Shown here: positions 44,672 to 53,742 of the stretch, piece by piece
Layout of the letters: the number at the start of each line of letters is the position of its first letter
Position numbering within the stretch: the stretch's first letter is position 1
Origin: Hahella sp.
GTDB lineage: Bacteria > Pseudomonadota > Gammaproteobacteria > Pseudomonadales > Oleiphilaceae
Length of the DNA: 64,000 nt
Reading direction: 5' to 3'
Assembly: GCA_028280065.1 (NCBI GenBank)
Contig: JANQMN010000004.1
Span: forward strand, 1 to 64,000
The notes under the pieces: generated by a model
Told to the model about the DNA's origin: nothing
Databases searched by the model: none
What the model saw: only the letters and a program-made list of their open reading frames with translations
Made by a program: the position numbers and the translations under genes

Positions 44672-45676
44672 CTAAATCAAACAGCCTTTCAGTTTTTCTT
44701 CCCACTCACTGTCAACTTGCTCGGCAATAATTTCGATACGGCTTTCCGGGCTTTCATCCAGTTCAATTTCCGTCAAGGCGTCGGATGTGAGGTTGTAGCC
44801 CAAGACACCTTTGTCGGTAATAAAGACGGCTTTCATTCGTTCGACTTCCAAGCCACTTAAAAAACTGAGGAGATTGCCACGATTGAATACATGGTCTTGG
44901 CTAAACCGCCAACCAATGCTATAAAAACCTTCTCCTTGATTTTCTGCTTTAAGAAACCCGGTTTCCGGTAATGGCTGTTCTTGGAGAAGGGGGCTTGATG
45001 TTTCGCTGTGATGGTGGTGGGCAGCACCGACTTGAGACGAGGTAGGTCCTTGCAAAATCGAGAAATCAATTTTCCCGTGATTGCTAAAGTGAACCTTCAC
45101 TTGTGGCTGACAATGCTGCTCAACGTAGGCTACTAACGCCTCATTGTCGGATTGTTGATATAGGTCTTCTTTATTGCCAACAATGACATCGGCAATCGCT
45201 ATCTGTTGGTTGAAGGTTTGATGGGTTGTATACTTTTTGTCCTTTAGCTTTCGAGCATCCACTAGGGTAATCGTTTTTTGAATACTGAGGACCTCGCGAT
45301 AATGGTCGGCGGAAAGTGTTTGCAATACCTCTATCGGATGACCGAGACCGGTGGGTTCAATCAACAACCGATCAGGCTTGGCTTTGGCAAGCAACTGATT
45401 TAGCGCAATGTGCATCGGCAGTCCCGCCGCACAGCACATGCAACCACCTGGTACTTCGCGGATGAAGATGCCCTGACTCTCCGGCTCACTGCCTACTAAC
45501 AAACTTCCATCGACACCTATTTCACCGAACTCGTTCACTAATACGGCCCAGCGCTCGGCAGAGGGCTTATTCTTCAGTAGATGTAAAATGGTCGACGTTT
45601 TCCCAACGCCTAAAAAACCGGTGATTAGGTTCGTGGGAACACCAACTATTCGGTGCGAGTTGAAGCTCACAGACAT
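44672..45676 (-). CDS. COG0523 GTPase in the NicO/DUF1007 operon
   Basis: The 334-residue product has Walker A GFLGVGKTS (20-28), VNEFGEIGVDG, the metal motif GCMCC (78-82), EPTGLGHP and NKED, with a short HHHH stretch before a CobW-like C-terminal domain. It is the most divergent of the four COG0523 proteins here (GCMCCAAG, TSTI after the P-loop). It is the last gene of the Zur-boxed DUF1826-DUF1007-NicO operon, 74 bp after nicO. A role as chaperone for metal brought in by that operon is inferred. Confidence 0.9.
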   Translation of the reverse strand: MSVSFNSHRIVGVPTNLITGFLGVGKTSTILHLLKNKPSAERWAVLVNEFGEIGVDGSLLVGSEPESQGIFIREVPGGCMCCAAGLPMHIALNQLLAKAKPDRLLIEPTGLGHPIEVLQTLSADHYREVLSIQKTITLVDARKLKDKKYTTHQTFNQQIAIADVIVGNKEDLYQQSDNEALVAYVEQHCQPQVKVHFSNHGKIDFSILQGPTSSQVGAAHHHHSETSSPLLQEQPLPETGFLKAENQGEGFYSIGWRFSQDHVFNRGNLLSFLSGLEVERMKAVFITDKGVLGYNLTSDALTEIELDESPESRIEIIAEQVDSEWEEKLKGCLI

Positions 45677-45750
45677 TCCTCAAATTGATGAGCAAACCGA
45701 TTATTCATGCATTAACCGCTATTGGGGCATCGAGCCCGTAGCAGTATTCT

Positions 45751-46755
45751 TCAAAACAACGGGTGTGACGCGCCAACGCTCGGCGCCGCGCTGTAAAGGC
45801 TCCAGCCCAAGAAGACCAGCAACATGCCACCTAGTATTCGGATGCATAGTAAAAACAGCGCCATGGAATTAGAAGAAGGTTGCCCTTTTTCAGAGATAAC
45901 GCTCTCAAACCAATTGCGCGCAAACTGGGTTCCGAGAGCAATTGCTGACACAGAAAGGCCGGTGCCCAATCCCATCACCAAACTTGCAATAATCCCATAC
46001 CAATAGGCATCGACCAAATGGGCATAAATCAACACGATAATAGCGCCTGCACAGGGCCTGATGCCCATCGAAAGGACGACACCCATGGTTTGAATCCAGG
46101 ATTCTTGTCGGGTGGGTTGATGAACGTGGTGATTGGAACAACAGCTATCAGAGTGATGATGGTGCGAATGCTCTGTAGTGCTGTCCCGTTGACTATTCGG
46201 GACACTCCTTGAGACTTTGATCAATCGATACAAGGCGGTTAGAAGTAGATACCCCCCCAGTAAACCGACTAACAGGTAGCTTACTGTGGTGATGTCACTG
46301 CCATAGCTATTCACCTCCGAAAATTTTAAGCCCAGAATCTTCGCCAAAACACTGACCAGAGATATGGCGATCAAGGCTTGGAGCACTGCCGCGGCCATGG
46401 ATATGGCAACGCCCTTATTGATACTTTCTTTATGGGTCCCAAGGTAGGTCACGATTACCGCCTTGCCGTGTCCCGGTCCGATGGCGTGAAATACGCCGTA
46501 GCCGAAACTCAACGCCACCAGCGCCCAGCCATGCAAGAAGGCATTCTGTGCAACAGCCGCAATGTGTTTAGCTAAAAGTGCATGAAAAAGCTTCTGCCAT
46601 TCGATGATTTGGACGATGACTTGATGCCACTGCAGATAAAGCGTTAAGGCCGAGCCAAGAAAGAGAACTAAAAATCCTAATTTCCACAGCTTTTTGTGGC
46701 TTGGAAATCGCAATAGGGCCATCACTGAATTCATGGATCCTTTACTCAAAAACAT
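45751..46755 (-). CDS. NicO-family metal permease, second copy
   Basis: The 334-residue product shares with the permease at 3468-4559 the motifs HAIGPGHGKAVIVTYLGTHKE and GIRPCAGAIIVLIYAHL, the same membrane layout and even the same N-terminal pattern (LYLQWHQ...EWQKLFHALLAKHI). Its histidine loop is much shorter (TEHSHHHHSDSCCSNHH). It overlaps the DUF1007 gene by 10 bp, an arrangement common for NicO systems. Zur control suggests zinc as the substrate. Import is more plausible than export under zinc limitation, but this is inference. Confidence 0.87.
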   Translation of the reverse strand: MFLSKGSMNSVMALLRFPSHKKLWKLGFLVLFLGSALTLYLQWHQVIVQIIEWQKLFHALLAKHIAAVAQNAFLHGWALVALSFGYGVFHAIGPGHGKAVIVTYLGTHKESINKGVAISMAAAVLQALIAISLVSVLAKILGLKFSEVNSYGSDITTVSYLLVGLLGGYLLLTALYRLIKVSRSVPNSQRDSTTEHSHHHHSDSCCSNHHVHQPTRQESWIQTMGVVLSMGIRPCAGAIIVLIYAHLVDAYWYGIIASLVMGLGTGLSVSAIALGTQFARNWFESVISEKGQPSSNSMALFLLCIRILGGMLLVFLGWSLYSAAPSVGASHPLF

Positions 46756-47402
46756 TGGATAGTGACCTGCTCGGCAAAATAGTCCCCGAGACCTTGGGTA
46801 TCTCTCTGCGTTCGATCAAGACTTGCTGCATATTCAATAATCTCATCCGAGGGCTCCGGGAAATCGATTGCTTTAGAGCATTCCGTCGCATTACCACCAT
46901 TTACCCGGATCGCATTCAGCTCATTATGGGCCATGTGGATATAGTAAGTGGGATCATATACGCTCCAGTTGATGACCTTTCCTTCCACACTGCTGGGAGG
47001 TGCAATCTTAAAACGCATTTCGAGGGAAAGAACCTGTTCGCCCTCTTCCGTTTTGGTCTGTAATACATAGTGATTAGGTTTGCTTAATGGCATCTCATCA
47101 CTATCCAGATGCAAGCGCGAAAAATATCCATAACTTTCAAGATTGCGAATCATTTGGTCGGCCAGTTTCTTTAAACCTACTTCCTGATCGCGATACTCGT
47201 TCATCATATCCGCCATCGTCATCATGGAATAGAAGATATCAAAATCCCAACGTTGCCTGATTTCAACTAAGTTGCCTCGTTCATCCAGAATGAATTCAGA
47301 GGACAAGGCAATCCAACTGTGTGGATGAGCGATAGCTTTACAGGTAATAGTAGCGGTGATTGCCAGTAAAAATGTACAGAGAACCTTTATTCCGAAAGTC
47401 AT
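46746..47402 (-). CDS. DUF1007 periplasmic protein, partner of NicO
   Basis: The 218-residue product has a signal peptide (to about 25) followed immediately by HPHSWI, the conserved start of mature DUF1007 proteins and a likely metal site at the new N-terminus. Further family features are EIRQRWDFDIFYS and the YDPTYYIHM motif. DUF1007 genes commonly precede nicO-type permeases. Its function is probably periplasmic metal capture for the permease. It lies 74 bp after the DUF1826 gene. Confidence 0.85.
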   Translation of the reverse strand: MTFGIKVLCTFLLAITATITCKAIAHPHSWIALSSEFILDERGNLVEIRQRWDFDIFYSMMTMADMMNEYRDQEVGLKKLADQMIRNLESYGYFSRLHLDSDEMPLSKPNHYVLQTKTEEGEQVLSLEMRFKIAPPSSVEGKVINWSVYDPTYYIHMAHNELNAIRVNGGNATECSKAIDFPEPSDEIIEYAASLDRTQRDTQGLGDYFAEQVTIQCF

Positions 47403-47476
47403 TTGTGGAGTGCGTTCAGTAATGCCGGAAACTTATTAATAGCACGCCAATGCAACTAAAAACACTTAAAAAAGAG

Positions 47477-48148
47477 TTAGTTGAGACAGTCCAAAGTCAG
47501 GAGAAGACGCTTTTTGTTGTCCGCTAAACCGGGTGACCGGTGGACTAATCCCGCGTTTTCGTTGCCTTCCCAGTTCTCTCCTTTTAAAAGGGCCACATCG
47601 CCGGTGGCAAGTTGCTGGATATCGCCAATATCGGCGAAAAGTCCCGACTGCTCATCTACAATCCCTTCGCTTCCCGCGCCTAGTTTGGAGCGATCAACGA
47701 CGCCATGGGGAAGCCACTCGGTTGCCGGACCACAGTAGGTGGTGACGAGCCGACAAGGTACTTTATCCACATGGAAACGGGGGCACATGGCATGATCCAG
47801 TTTTTTCAATCTCAATCCAGCCTGTTTCAGTTCAAACAAACAACAAAACATATCAACCATTTCCGAAACGCTTTCACTCAGCATCTCAGTAAAGCGATCT
47901 TCACCAAGTGATTCGATAAGAGCAGACAGAACAGATTGCGGAGTGACTGCTGTTGCGATTTGAAAACTGCTGCTGGATTCAAGAAAACGATGCAACTCTG
48001 ATTGAAAGTCAGAAGGCAGGTTCCGTTGCCAGACAACAATGTTCGTTTCCTCCCGATAAATATCGGTCAAAATTTCCGGTTGGTCAGAAATCGAAGCTAT
48101 CCGTAGACGGTTGTTATCGATATTGGTTGTCACTGGTTGATTGAGCAA
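47477..48148 (-). CDS. DUF1826 family protein
   Basis: The 223-residue product contains the DUF1826 core CPRFHVDKVPCRLVTTYCGP followed by ATEWLPHGVVDR, and ends LVHRSPGLADNKKRLLLTLD. Histidine/aspartate placement (HVD, then a late HRSP) recalls 2-oxoglutarate-dependent oxygenase folds, but I cannot show that. DUF1826 genes recur in Zur regulons without an assigned function. It leads the operon DUF1826-DUF1007-nicO-COG0523, and a Zur box lies 129 bp upstream. Confidence 0.85.
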   Translation of the reverse strand: MLNQPVTTNIDNNRLRIASISDQPEILTDIYREETNIVVWQRNLPSDFQSELHRFLESSSSFQIATAVTPQSVLSALIESLGEDRFTEMLSESVSEMVDMFCCLFELKQAGLRLKKLDHAMCPRFHVDKVPCRLVTTYCGPATEWLPHGVVDRSKLGAGSEGIVDEQSGLFADIGDIQQLATGDVALLKGENWEGNENAGLVHRSPGLADNKKRLLLTLDCLN

Positions 48149-48277
48149 TTTCAGTCACTTCCCGTGGTTAAAGAATTCGGTCAAGTTTTGCGAAAAGGAA
48201 TTCTTGTTATCCAACTATTGAGTACTCAGTGAAAATAAATCTCGATGTTTCATGAGCCATTGTATTATTCGTTTTTC

Positions 48278-48295
48278 GTTACGTTATAACATATC
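48278..48295 (-). promoter_or_regulatory. Zur box before the DUF1826-DUF1007-nicO-COG0523 operon
   Basis: The minus strand reads GATATGTTATAACGTAAC, 14 of 18 reference positions with a perfect left half. It is the last box seen towards the right end and marks the edge of the zinc island. Confidence 0.75.
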
Positions 48296-48368
48296 TTTTA
48301 GATTTTGTCAGTCAAGATCCGCAATACTGAAATATCTATAATAGGAAGGGAATGCAGTGAGGAAATGA

Positions 48369-48881
48369 CTATATCTGTTCAAGTGTTTTCATTGAGACGA
48401 ATAGCCGCATCGGATTATTGGTAAACCTCTCAAACAACTGAAAGTGCTGATAGAACTTAAGCGCATTTTCATCTAACACATCAAGTATAAGCCCCATCGA
48501 TGGTAAACCGGATTTACTAAGGCTCACTGCGTGCCGAAGCGAGTAAATCAGAGTTTTTGCGCCAAGACCTTTGCTTTGGTAGTGACAGCTGACCGCCAAT
48601 CGAGCAAGTATAACGACAGGTAACGGATAAGCCGGCAAACTTCTTTTAACGGGAATTTCTTCTCGGTGTACCGTTGATGCAGCCAATGTGTAATATGCCG
48701 CGACCTGCTTTTTGGTATTTCCTAAAATCTCTGCCAACACAAAGGTTCTGCTCAAGCCTAAATTGGAATGCTTGATGGCGTGCCTTGCAAGAAATTCGTT
48801 CATGGATGGCTTTCCACAATCAAAACCTTTCAGGTCATGCAGGCTTCTTTCAGCAGTAACAAAGGCTTGCTCCAAAGCCAA
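48369..48881 (-). CDS. GNAT-family acetyltransferase toxin
   Basis: The 170-residue product matches GNAT toxins of the TacT/AtaT type: FDCGKPSMNEFLARHA at the start, LARLAVSCHYQSKGLGAKTL as the acetyl-CoA loop (Q/RxxG pattern) and a C-terminal LKFYQHFQLFERFT. Such toxins acetylate aminoacyl-tRNA and block translation. The start is a TTG directly after the antitoxin stop. Its pairing with a DUF1778 protein is diagnostic. Confidence 0.9.
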   Translation of the reverse strand: MALEQAFVTAERSLHDLKGFDCGKPSMNEFLARHAIKHSNLGLSRTFVLAEILGNTKKQVAAYYTLAASTVHREEIPVKRSLPAYPLPVVILARLAVSCHYQSKGLGAKTLIYSLRHAVSLSKSGLPSMGLILDVLDENALKFYQHFQLFERFTNNPMRLFVSMKTLEQI

Positions 48882-49151
48882 TCAGAAACCCTCTTTATCC
48901 AACTTTCGAGCAGCATCCATGATCCTCTTACTTGGAGCGGAAGCTTCTTTGCAAGCTTGGACAAACTGATCAAACTGCACGTTTGTGAGAACAATTTCGC
49001 TATGTGCTTTCAATCGTTTGGGAGCATCGTCACGAACAAGATGTGCGAGGTAATCGGTCAACGTATAACCGCTAGCCAAGGCTGCCCGTTCGGCCAGTAA
49101 CTTTAACTCTGCCGGGAACCTTGCCTCAATTCTTTCCGTCTTGCCAGCCAT
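48882..49151 (-). CDS. DUF1778 antitoxin
   Basis: The 89-residue product begins MAGKTERIEARFPAELKLLA, a ribbon-helix-helix DNA-binding module, with YTLTDYLAHLVRD and a toxin-neutralising C-terminal helix (QFDQFVQACKEA). It represses its own promoter and binds the GNAT toxin encoded immediately downstream. The in-frame reading extends 11 codons further, but the ATG at 49151 follows GGAGG at a normal distance. Confidence 0.9.
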   Translation of the reverse strand: MAGKTERIEARFPAELKLLAERAALASGYTLTDYLAHLVRDDAPKRLKAHSEIVLTNVQFDQFVQACKEASAPSKRIMDAARKLDKEGF

Positions 49152-49182
49152 AACGAACCTCCAGTGGTGGGACGAGTGTAGC

Positions 49183-49201
49183 ATACGGCAGGATGCCGTA
49201 T
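49183..49201 (-). promoter_or_regulatory. Operator of the toxin-antitoxin operon
   Basis: ATACGGCA (49183-49190) and TGCCGTAT (49194-49201) are perfect inverted repeats three bases apart, 32 bp before the antitoxin start. This suits a ribbon-helix-helix repressor. Confidence 0.65.
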
Positions 49202-49416
49202 ATAGCCATTAAGTTGAGATTTAAGTAGCCATCTATAACCAAAGAAGAACTTTCAACAGCCCTTCTTGGCTAAGGGCCTATTTCTCATTTTTGCAAAGCT
49301 GCGCATAGTCGGGGAAATGGGTGCATAACCCGTTCCTGAAAGCGGCTGATCACCATTGCCCCATTGCAAGAACACTTTTGGTGTTGTAAGTAATCAAATA
49401 GAACCTCATGTCAACT

Positions 49417-49445
49417 TTGTGTTTCCAGTCGAAATGGAAACACAA
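49417..49445. repeat. Strong inverted repeat in a gene-poor stretch
   Basis: TTGTGTTTCCA and TGGAAACACAA are perfect 11-base arms around a seven-base loop. No T run follows. The surrounding gap (49202-49973) has no gene with a start; an open stretch of about 70 codons at 49474-49684 in the plus direction begins without ATG and may be a decayed gene end. Confidence 0.5.
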
Positions 49446-49973
49446 CAGGCTTCCGCTTTAAGTTAGCCAACCGGCCTAGTTTTGAGTATCAGATTAGTTA
49501 TTTCAACGTGGTTGAAAATGCAGGCCAATTCGTGGAGATATATCAACGACTCAATGACATGTTGTCAATTAAAACCCTAAGGCAATATGTAAAACAAGTT
49601 ATGGTAGTCCGAGATGAAATCTCTAATGTCGTTCTGCTGGAAGCCGATTTCTGGTTTACCACTGAAGCGCTTGTTCTAGTTTGAAGTGAAGAAACTAAAC
49701 AAACAATTTGCATTCACCAGCTGGCATAGCAAAGTCTCTGCCGAAGTTCCAACTATCATCCTGGGCTCATCATTGGCCTCAAAACCGGGCTTGTCAGAAA
49801 ACTTTGCAAAGTCTTCAATCTTGATATCTATAAATAATGTAAACCATTATTTTTAATAGACTTATATACAAAATAATGCCCGGTATACTATTTGCTTAAA
49901 GTCCTCCTTGAAAGGAATCACACAGTATTGTAAGGATTTTGACCAATTTGAATGAAAACAAGGAGCAAGTTTC

Positions 49974-50753
49974 ATGATGAAACTTAAAAAAACTACAGTG
50001 GCCGGTCTTCTGATCTTTCTTTGTAGCGGGAGCGTTGCAGCCGCCCCAATATTTTGGACAGACTGGACCGGTACAGATCAAGACCCAGGAACCGGTTTTA
50101 TTGGGCAAGGGACAATCACCACCTCTGGCAGTACAGTGGGGGTCAATTATACCAACACTAATGGTATCGGGTTCTACCAGTCTTCAGGTGGTACCGACTA
50201 TTACCAAAATGGAGGTGCAGGCCGTGATGACAGCATATCACCCTACACAAGCGATGTAGTGGATAACAGCCCTACAGGAACTGACATCATTGCTTTGAGT
50301 GTAGCTGGTAGCCAGTTGCTTGAATTCACAGAGTCGATTGCTAACCCGGTATTTGCCTTCGTGAGTTTGAATGGAAACGGTTACTCTTTCCTGAATCAAG
50401 ATTTCAACATCCTTAGTGTTGGTGGCGTAGATGGTAATGCCTGTGGCTATTGGGGTTGTGGTGGTGTAACCAAGAACGTTGTTGACCTGGGAGGCGGCGA
50501 CTTCCGCTATGAACTGAACAGCTCCAATGTCGGCGGAACTGAACCACACGGTGTAATCCAATTTACAGGCGCATTTGACACTTTAACCTGGGATAGCACT
50601 TCGAACGAGTTTTGGAACGGTTTTACTGTTGGTGTACAAGGTACAGAAGATGAAGTCTTTCCAGACGATCCCAATGTCGTCCCTGAACCTTCCTCACTTT
50701 TACTTATCGGATTAGGATTAGTAGGGCTTGCGAGGACGAGACGCAAATCCTGA
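49974..50753 (+). CDS. Secreted PEP-CTERM protein
   Basis: The 259-residue product has a signal peptide (KKTTVAGLLIFLCSGSVAAA), a Gly/Asn/Ser/Thr-rich secreted body, and the C-terminal sorting signal VPEPSSLLLIGLGLVGLA followed by RTRRKS: PEP motif, hydrophobic helix, basic tail. Exosortase should cleave at this signal and release or anchor the protein, often together with exopolysaccharide. The body has no domain I recognise. It stands alone. Confidence 0.92.
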   Translation: MMKLKKTTVAGLLIFLCSGSVAAAPIFWTDWTGTDQDPGTGFIGQGTITTSGSTVGVNYTNTNGIGFYQSSGGTDYYQNGGAGRDDSISPYTSDVVDNSPTGTDIIALSVAGSQLLEFTESIANPVFAFVSLNGNGYSFLNQDFNILSVGGVDGNACGYWGCGGVTKNVVDLGGGDFRYELNSSNVGGTEPHGVIQFTGAFDTLTWDSTSNEFWNGFTVGVQGTEDEVFPDDPNVVPEPSSLLLIGLGLVGLARTRRKS

Positions 50754-50780
50754 TTGCACCCAAATTCGCAATTGTTAATC

Positions 50781-50804
50781 GGCGGTAGATGGATTTCTAT
50801 CGCC
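50781..50804 (+). terminator. Hairpin after the PEP-CTERM gene
   Basis: GGCGGTAGA (50781-50789) pairs with TCTATCGCC (50796-50804) with one G-T pair. There is no T run, so it may end transcription only weakly. Confidence 0.5.
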
Positions 50805-51302
50805 CATTAAGAAAGACATAGGAGAGCAATACCCCTACTTGGCCCTGTCGGCCCTATTCCATTCGGATTGAGTGCCCTGTTTGAATAATCCCAGCCTTGA
50901 ATTAATCCAGATCCACCATTTCCTGAATACCATCTTAAATTGTTAGTATTCTTTTAACATATCTGTTTAAGTGGCCTGTTCCGAATAGCAAGCGGCGAAT
51001 CTTCAATTGAAAAGCAAGGTCCTGGATTGGGCCGTAAAAAAGAGTTTTAAGAGAAGCCTCGCCAGATGCAGCTTTAACTACGACCCCGACCGTAGCGAGC
51101 CATTCATAGAAAAATGGGAAGCTGCTAGAAAAAGGCATAGTCAAAAGTCGGCTTTGTAGAAAACCGGTAGTTGGAATCGGAGAACGTTAAAACTCAATGC
51201 CTGCCATTCCAGTCGGGCGGGATAAAAAATCTGAGTTGCCGGAATGGGAAAGATAGCGATTGAAAACTACCAATATCTTGAGGTGCAGCAATAGGCCAGT
51301 TC

Positions 51303-51398
51303 TACTGATTTGCCGCTCGTTCGGAAGCTGGTAACCATCTATATAAAGTGGGAATAGAAACTCCTAAATCCTGAGCAACGAGGGCGTTTACATGCATG
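51303..51398 (-). pseudogene. Decayed gene fragment with a transposase-like helix-turn-helix
   Basis: The minus strand reads MHVNALVAQDLGVSIPTLYR then WLPASERAANQ and a stop. DLGVSIPTLYRWLP resembles the HTH of IS3-type transposase OrfA proteins. Upstream on the same strand (about 51400-51615) further protein-like pieces occur in shifted frames, such as MSTLASLSDYHLPQQVF. The whole gap 50805-51827 otherwise holds no intact gene. Confidence 0.35.
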
Positions 51399-51827
51399 TT
51401 CAGCTATAAACTTGGGCACTTCATAGTTAACAAGATGGTTGACGTAAGAAACACTATTGAACACCAAGCGTTGAGAAACATGTTGAACACGGCTTACCGC
51501 CGAATGTTTGGCCTCTTTGAGACTAGCGCGTGACGTTCACCCAATACCTGCTTGAAAACTTGCTGAGGCAAGTGATAATCACTCAGCGAGGCCAATGTAC
51601 TCATCTCGGAATCCGTCCTTACATTGTTGTGCAGCCAATCATTCTTAACCACAGGTTTTGCAGAAAGAATTAAAACCTACAGAACTTTATTAGTAACAGA
51701 AAACTAATAAACTATTCTCAATAAGGGCATTTTGTCTGATGGTCGATAGCGCAGGCCAAACTTAATTGCGCGGCCAGATGGAGAGTCAAATTGAGGCAAA
51801 TGCAAAGCCGCTGGACAGCAGAGTTTA

Positions 51828-52085
51828 CTATGACTTGTTAAAATCAGTAGGCTTTTCCAACTCAAAAATGGATTCCGATAGTTCTTCCACTTTACCTGCA
51901 AATAAAGCCTGAGCATCGTACAAGCCACGGTTATAGAAATATGCCCCAAGCTCACCAGCAAAGAAGTCGATTAAAAACTCCGCATCAAACCCACCGATAT
52001 CCTGATCCAGTTCTTCTCTGAAATAGAGTTTGACTTTTTGAACCAATATTTCTTTTTCTCGTTTACTGAATTTTATTTCAGGCAA
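51828..52085 (-). CDS. DUF2164 family protein
   Basis: The 85-residue product matches DUF2164: MPEIKFSKREKEILVQKVKL, FREELDQDIGGFDAEFLIDF and FFAGELGAYFYNRGLYDA. The family is small, cytoplasmic and without assigned function. It stands alone between a gene-poor region and a methyltransferase gene. Confidence 0.88.
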   Translation of the reverse strand: MPEIKFSKREKEILVQKVKLYFREELDQDIGGFDAEFLIDFFAGELGAYFYNRGLYDAQALFAGKVEELSESIFELEKPTDFNKS

Positions 52086-52249
52086 ATGCGAATCCCCGTC
52101 TTACCATAAATGCACTTTTAAATTTTTCGCCTATACCCTTTTTTCGTTTGGATATTAAAATGGCTTGGCATAATCCTTTACGCACGCTCGCCTTGTGTAT
52201 TAAGTCGAGAAATACCTTTACCAAGCATAACTGGTGGAGCAGATGTTCA

Positions 52250-53443
52250 TCAGGTTACTTTTACATTAATGAATACGGGCATCGATCCCATGTTCTCAAA
52301 CCAACACACGTGTTCAGACACCATATCGATAGCCACCTTGTAGTCACCTGGCGCGTCAAAGCTTAGCTTGATTGTTTCTTTAAATTTCGTCCCTGGATCG
52401 ATATCATTCTTGAGTTCATGACGGGAGAGATTAATGTTGAGCAGGTTATCATCCATATCATACAGGTGGGTTCCAAATTTCACCGCTCCTAAGTCATCCC
52501 TGTTGGCACATAACCACCTTGATATGCCATTGTTATGCACTTCCACGTCAATGGAAATGTCCTCATTGACAGAAGCCGAATAGTCTTTTTTCGTCACTGT
52601 CATCGCGTGAGAAAGATAGGCATGGGAACGGCTGTCAGGTACATATGCCCCCTTAAACAGAAAAAAAATCGTTTTGCTCGTAAGGTTATCAGCCAGTTGA
52701 GGAGATATGTGTCTTAGGATGCTCAGAATTGGTTTGCGTCTTAACAAGTTATACTGGTTGAGCGAGATTTCGATATCAGAAAGAACTTTCAGGCGAATGT
52801 CGGTGAAACCATATTTTTTGGCAAGAACATCAATGTCCTCGATAATTACATCGTTTTCCAAAACATTGTAGTTCTTCATTTCATATTGAGATTGGGCACT
52901 TTGTGAATGGTATCTTCCAGGTTCACTAAATCCCGCAATACCGCCCGGTTTTAATACTCGTGCAAATTCTGCGATGACTTCTTCTTGATTAGGAATATGG
53001 TGAAAACCATCATGGCATAAAATTCTGTCAACGGATTCGTCGGGCAAATCTATTTTATGCCCATCAAAAGGTAAAAATACCGGCGCAGCGCCAACAGAAC
53101 CAATATTCGGATGCTCATCAAAAAGCCGTTTTCCAATGTCTAACGCAGTCGTTGAAACATCGCAGCAAATGACATCACACTGCAACTGCTGGAGGTAACG
53201 GGAGAACCAGCAGGTACCCGCCGCGAAATCCAAAACTTTCATCGTCTTGCCCAGCCTCAGACCTGAAAGCAGTTGCCCCATGTTTTGCAACAAAATCGGC
53301 GCATCGACCAGGCCGCTAAAGGGTTTGGCCATTAGTGGAGAAGGGTCCACGACGGCTTTAAAATAATCATCAGCCGTTTGAGATAGTTGCTCTACGGATA
53401 ACTTTCTAATAATCGCTTTAGGATCAATCAACTCTTCTTTCAC
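52250..53443 (-). CDS. SAM-dependent methyltransferase with a C-terminal Ig-like domain
   Basis: The 397-residue product has a class I methyltransferase core at about 60-190: MKVLDFAAGTCWFSRYLQ (motif I), ICCDVSTTALDIG, DRILCHDGFHHIPNQEEVI and RVLKPGGIAGFSEPGRYHS. The C-terminal 110 residues (from about DISIDVEVHNNGISRW to the end) look like the beta-sandwich found at the end of glycan-related proteins such as Wzt, with PGDYKVAIDMVSEHVCWFE. A role in modifying surface polysaccharide is plausible. Substrate unknown. The adjoining 53444-53742 holds no gene. Confidence 0.8.
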   Translation of the reverse strand: MKEELIDPKAIIRKLSVEQLSQTADDYFKAVVDPSPLMAKPFSGLVDAPILLQNMGQLLSGLRLGKTMKVLDFAAGTCWFSRYLQQLQCDVICCDVSTTALDIGKRLFDEHPNIGSVGAAPVFLPFDGHKIDLPDESVDRILCHDGFHHIPNQEEVIAEFARVLKPGGIAGFSEPGRYHSQSAQSQYEMKNYNVLENDVIIEDIDVLAKKYGFTDIRLKVLSDIEISLNQYNLLRRKPILSILRHISPQLADNLTSKTIFFLFKGAYVPDSRSHAYLSHAMTVTKKDYSASVNEDISIDVEVHNNGISRWLCANRDDLGAVKFGTHLYDMDDNLLNINLSRHELKNDIDPGTKFKETIKLSFDAPGDYKVAIDMVSEHVCWFENMGSMPVFINVKVT

Positions 53444-53742
53444 AAAATTTCCCTTTTAGAAGTTAAGTTACACTGGTATGTATTGGCGGCGAAATCCTAC
53501 TAAAAAATCCAAGACAATACAGCATAATATTGTCCCTGGTTCATCTATCGGCCCAACAGCTTGGTCAAGCAATTCGAAACAGCCGAAATTAACGGATGAC
53601 TGATCCCCTCTACATGACCAACTTCTTCACGCCTCTTGATACATAATTTCGTGAATCTGGTAGTTGGGAAGTATAAGTCGATGCCTAGTAATTGGTAAGC
53701 AAGATAATGGCTCCAAGGATAACGTCCTTCTACACGGAATTA

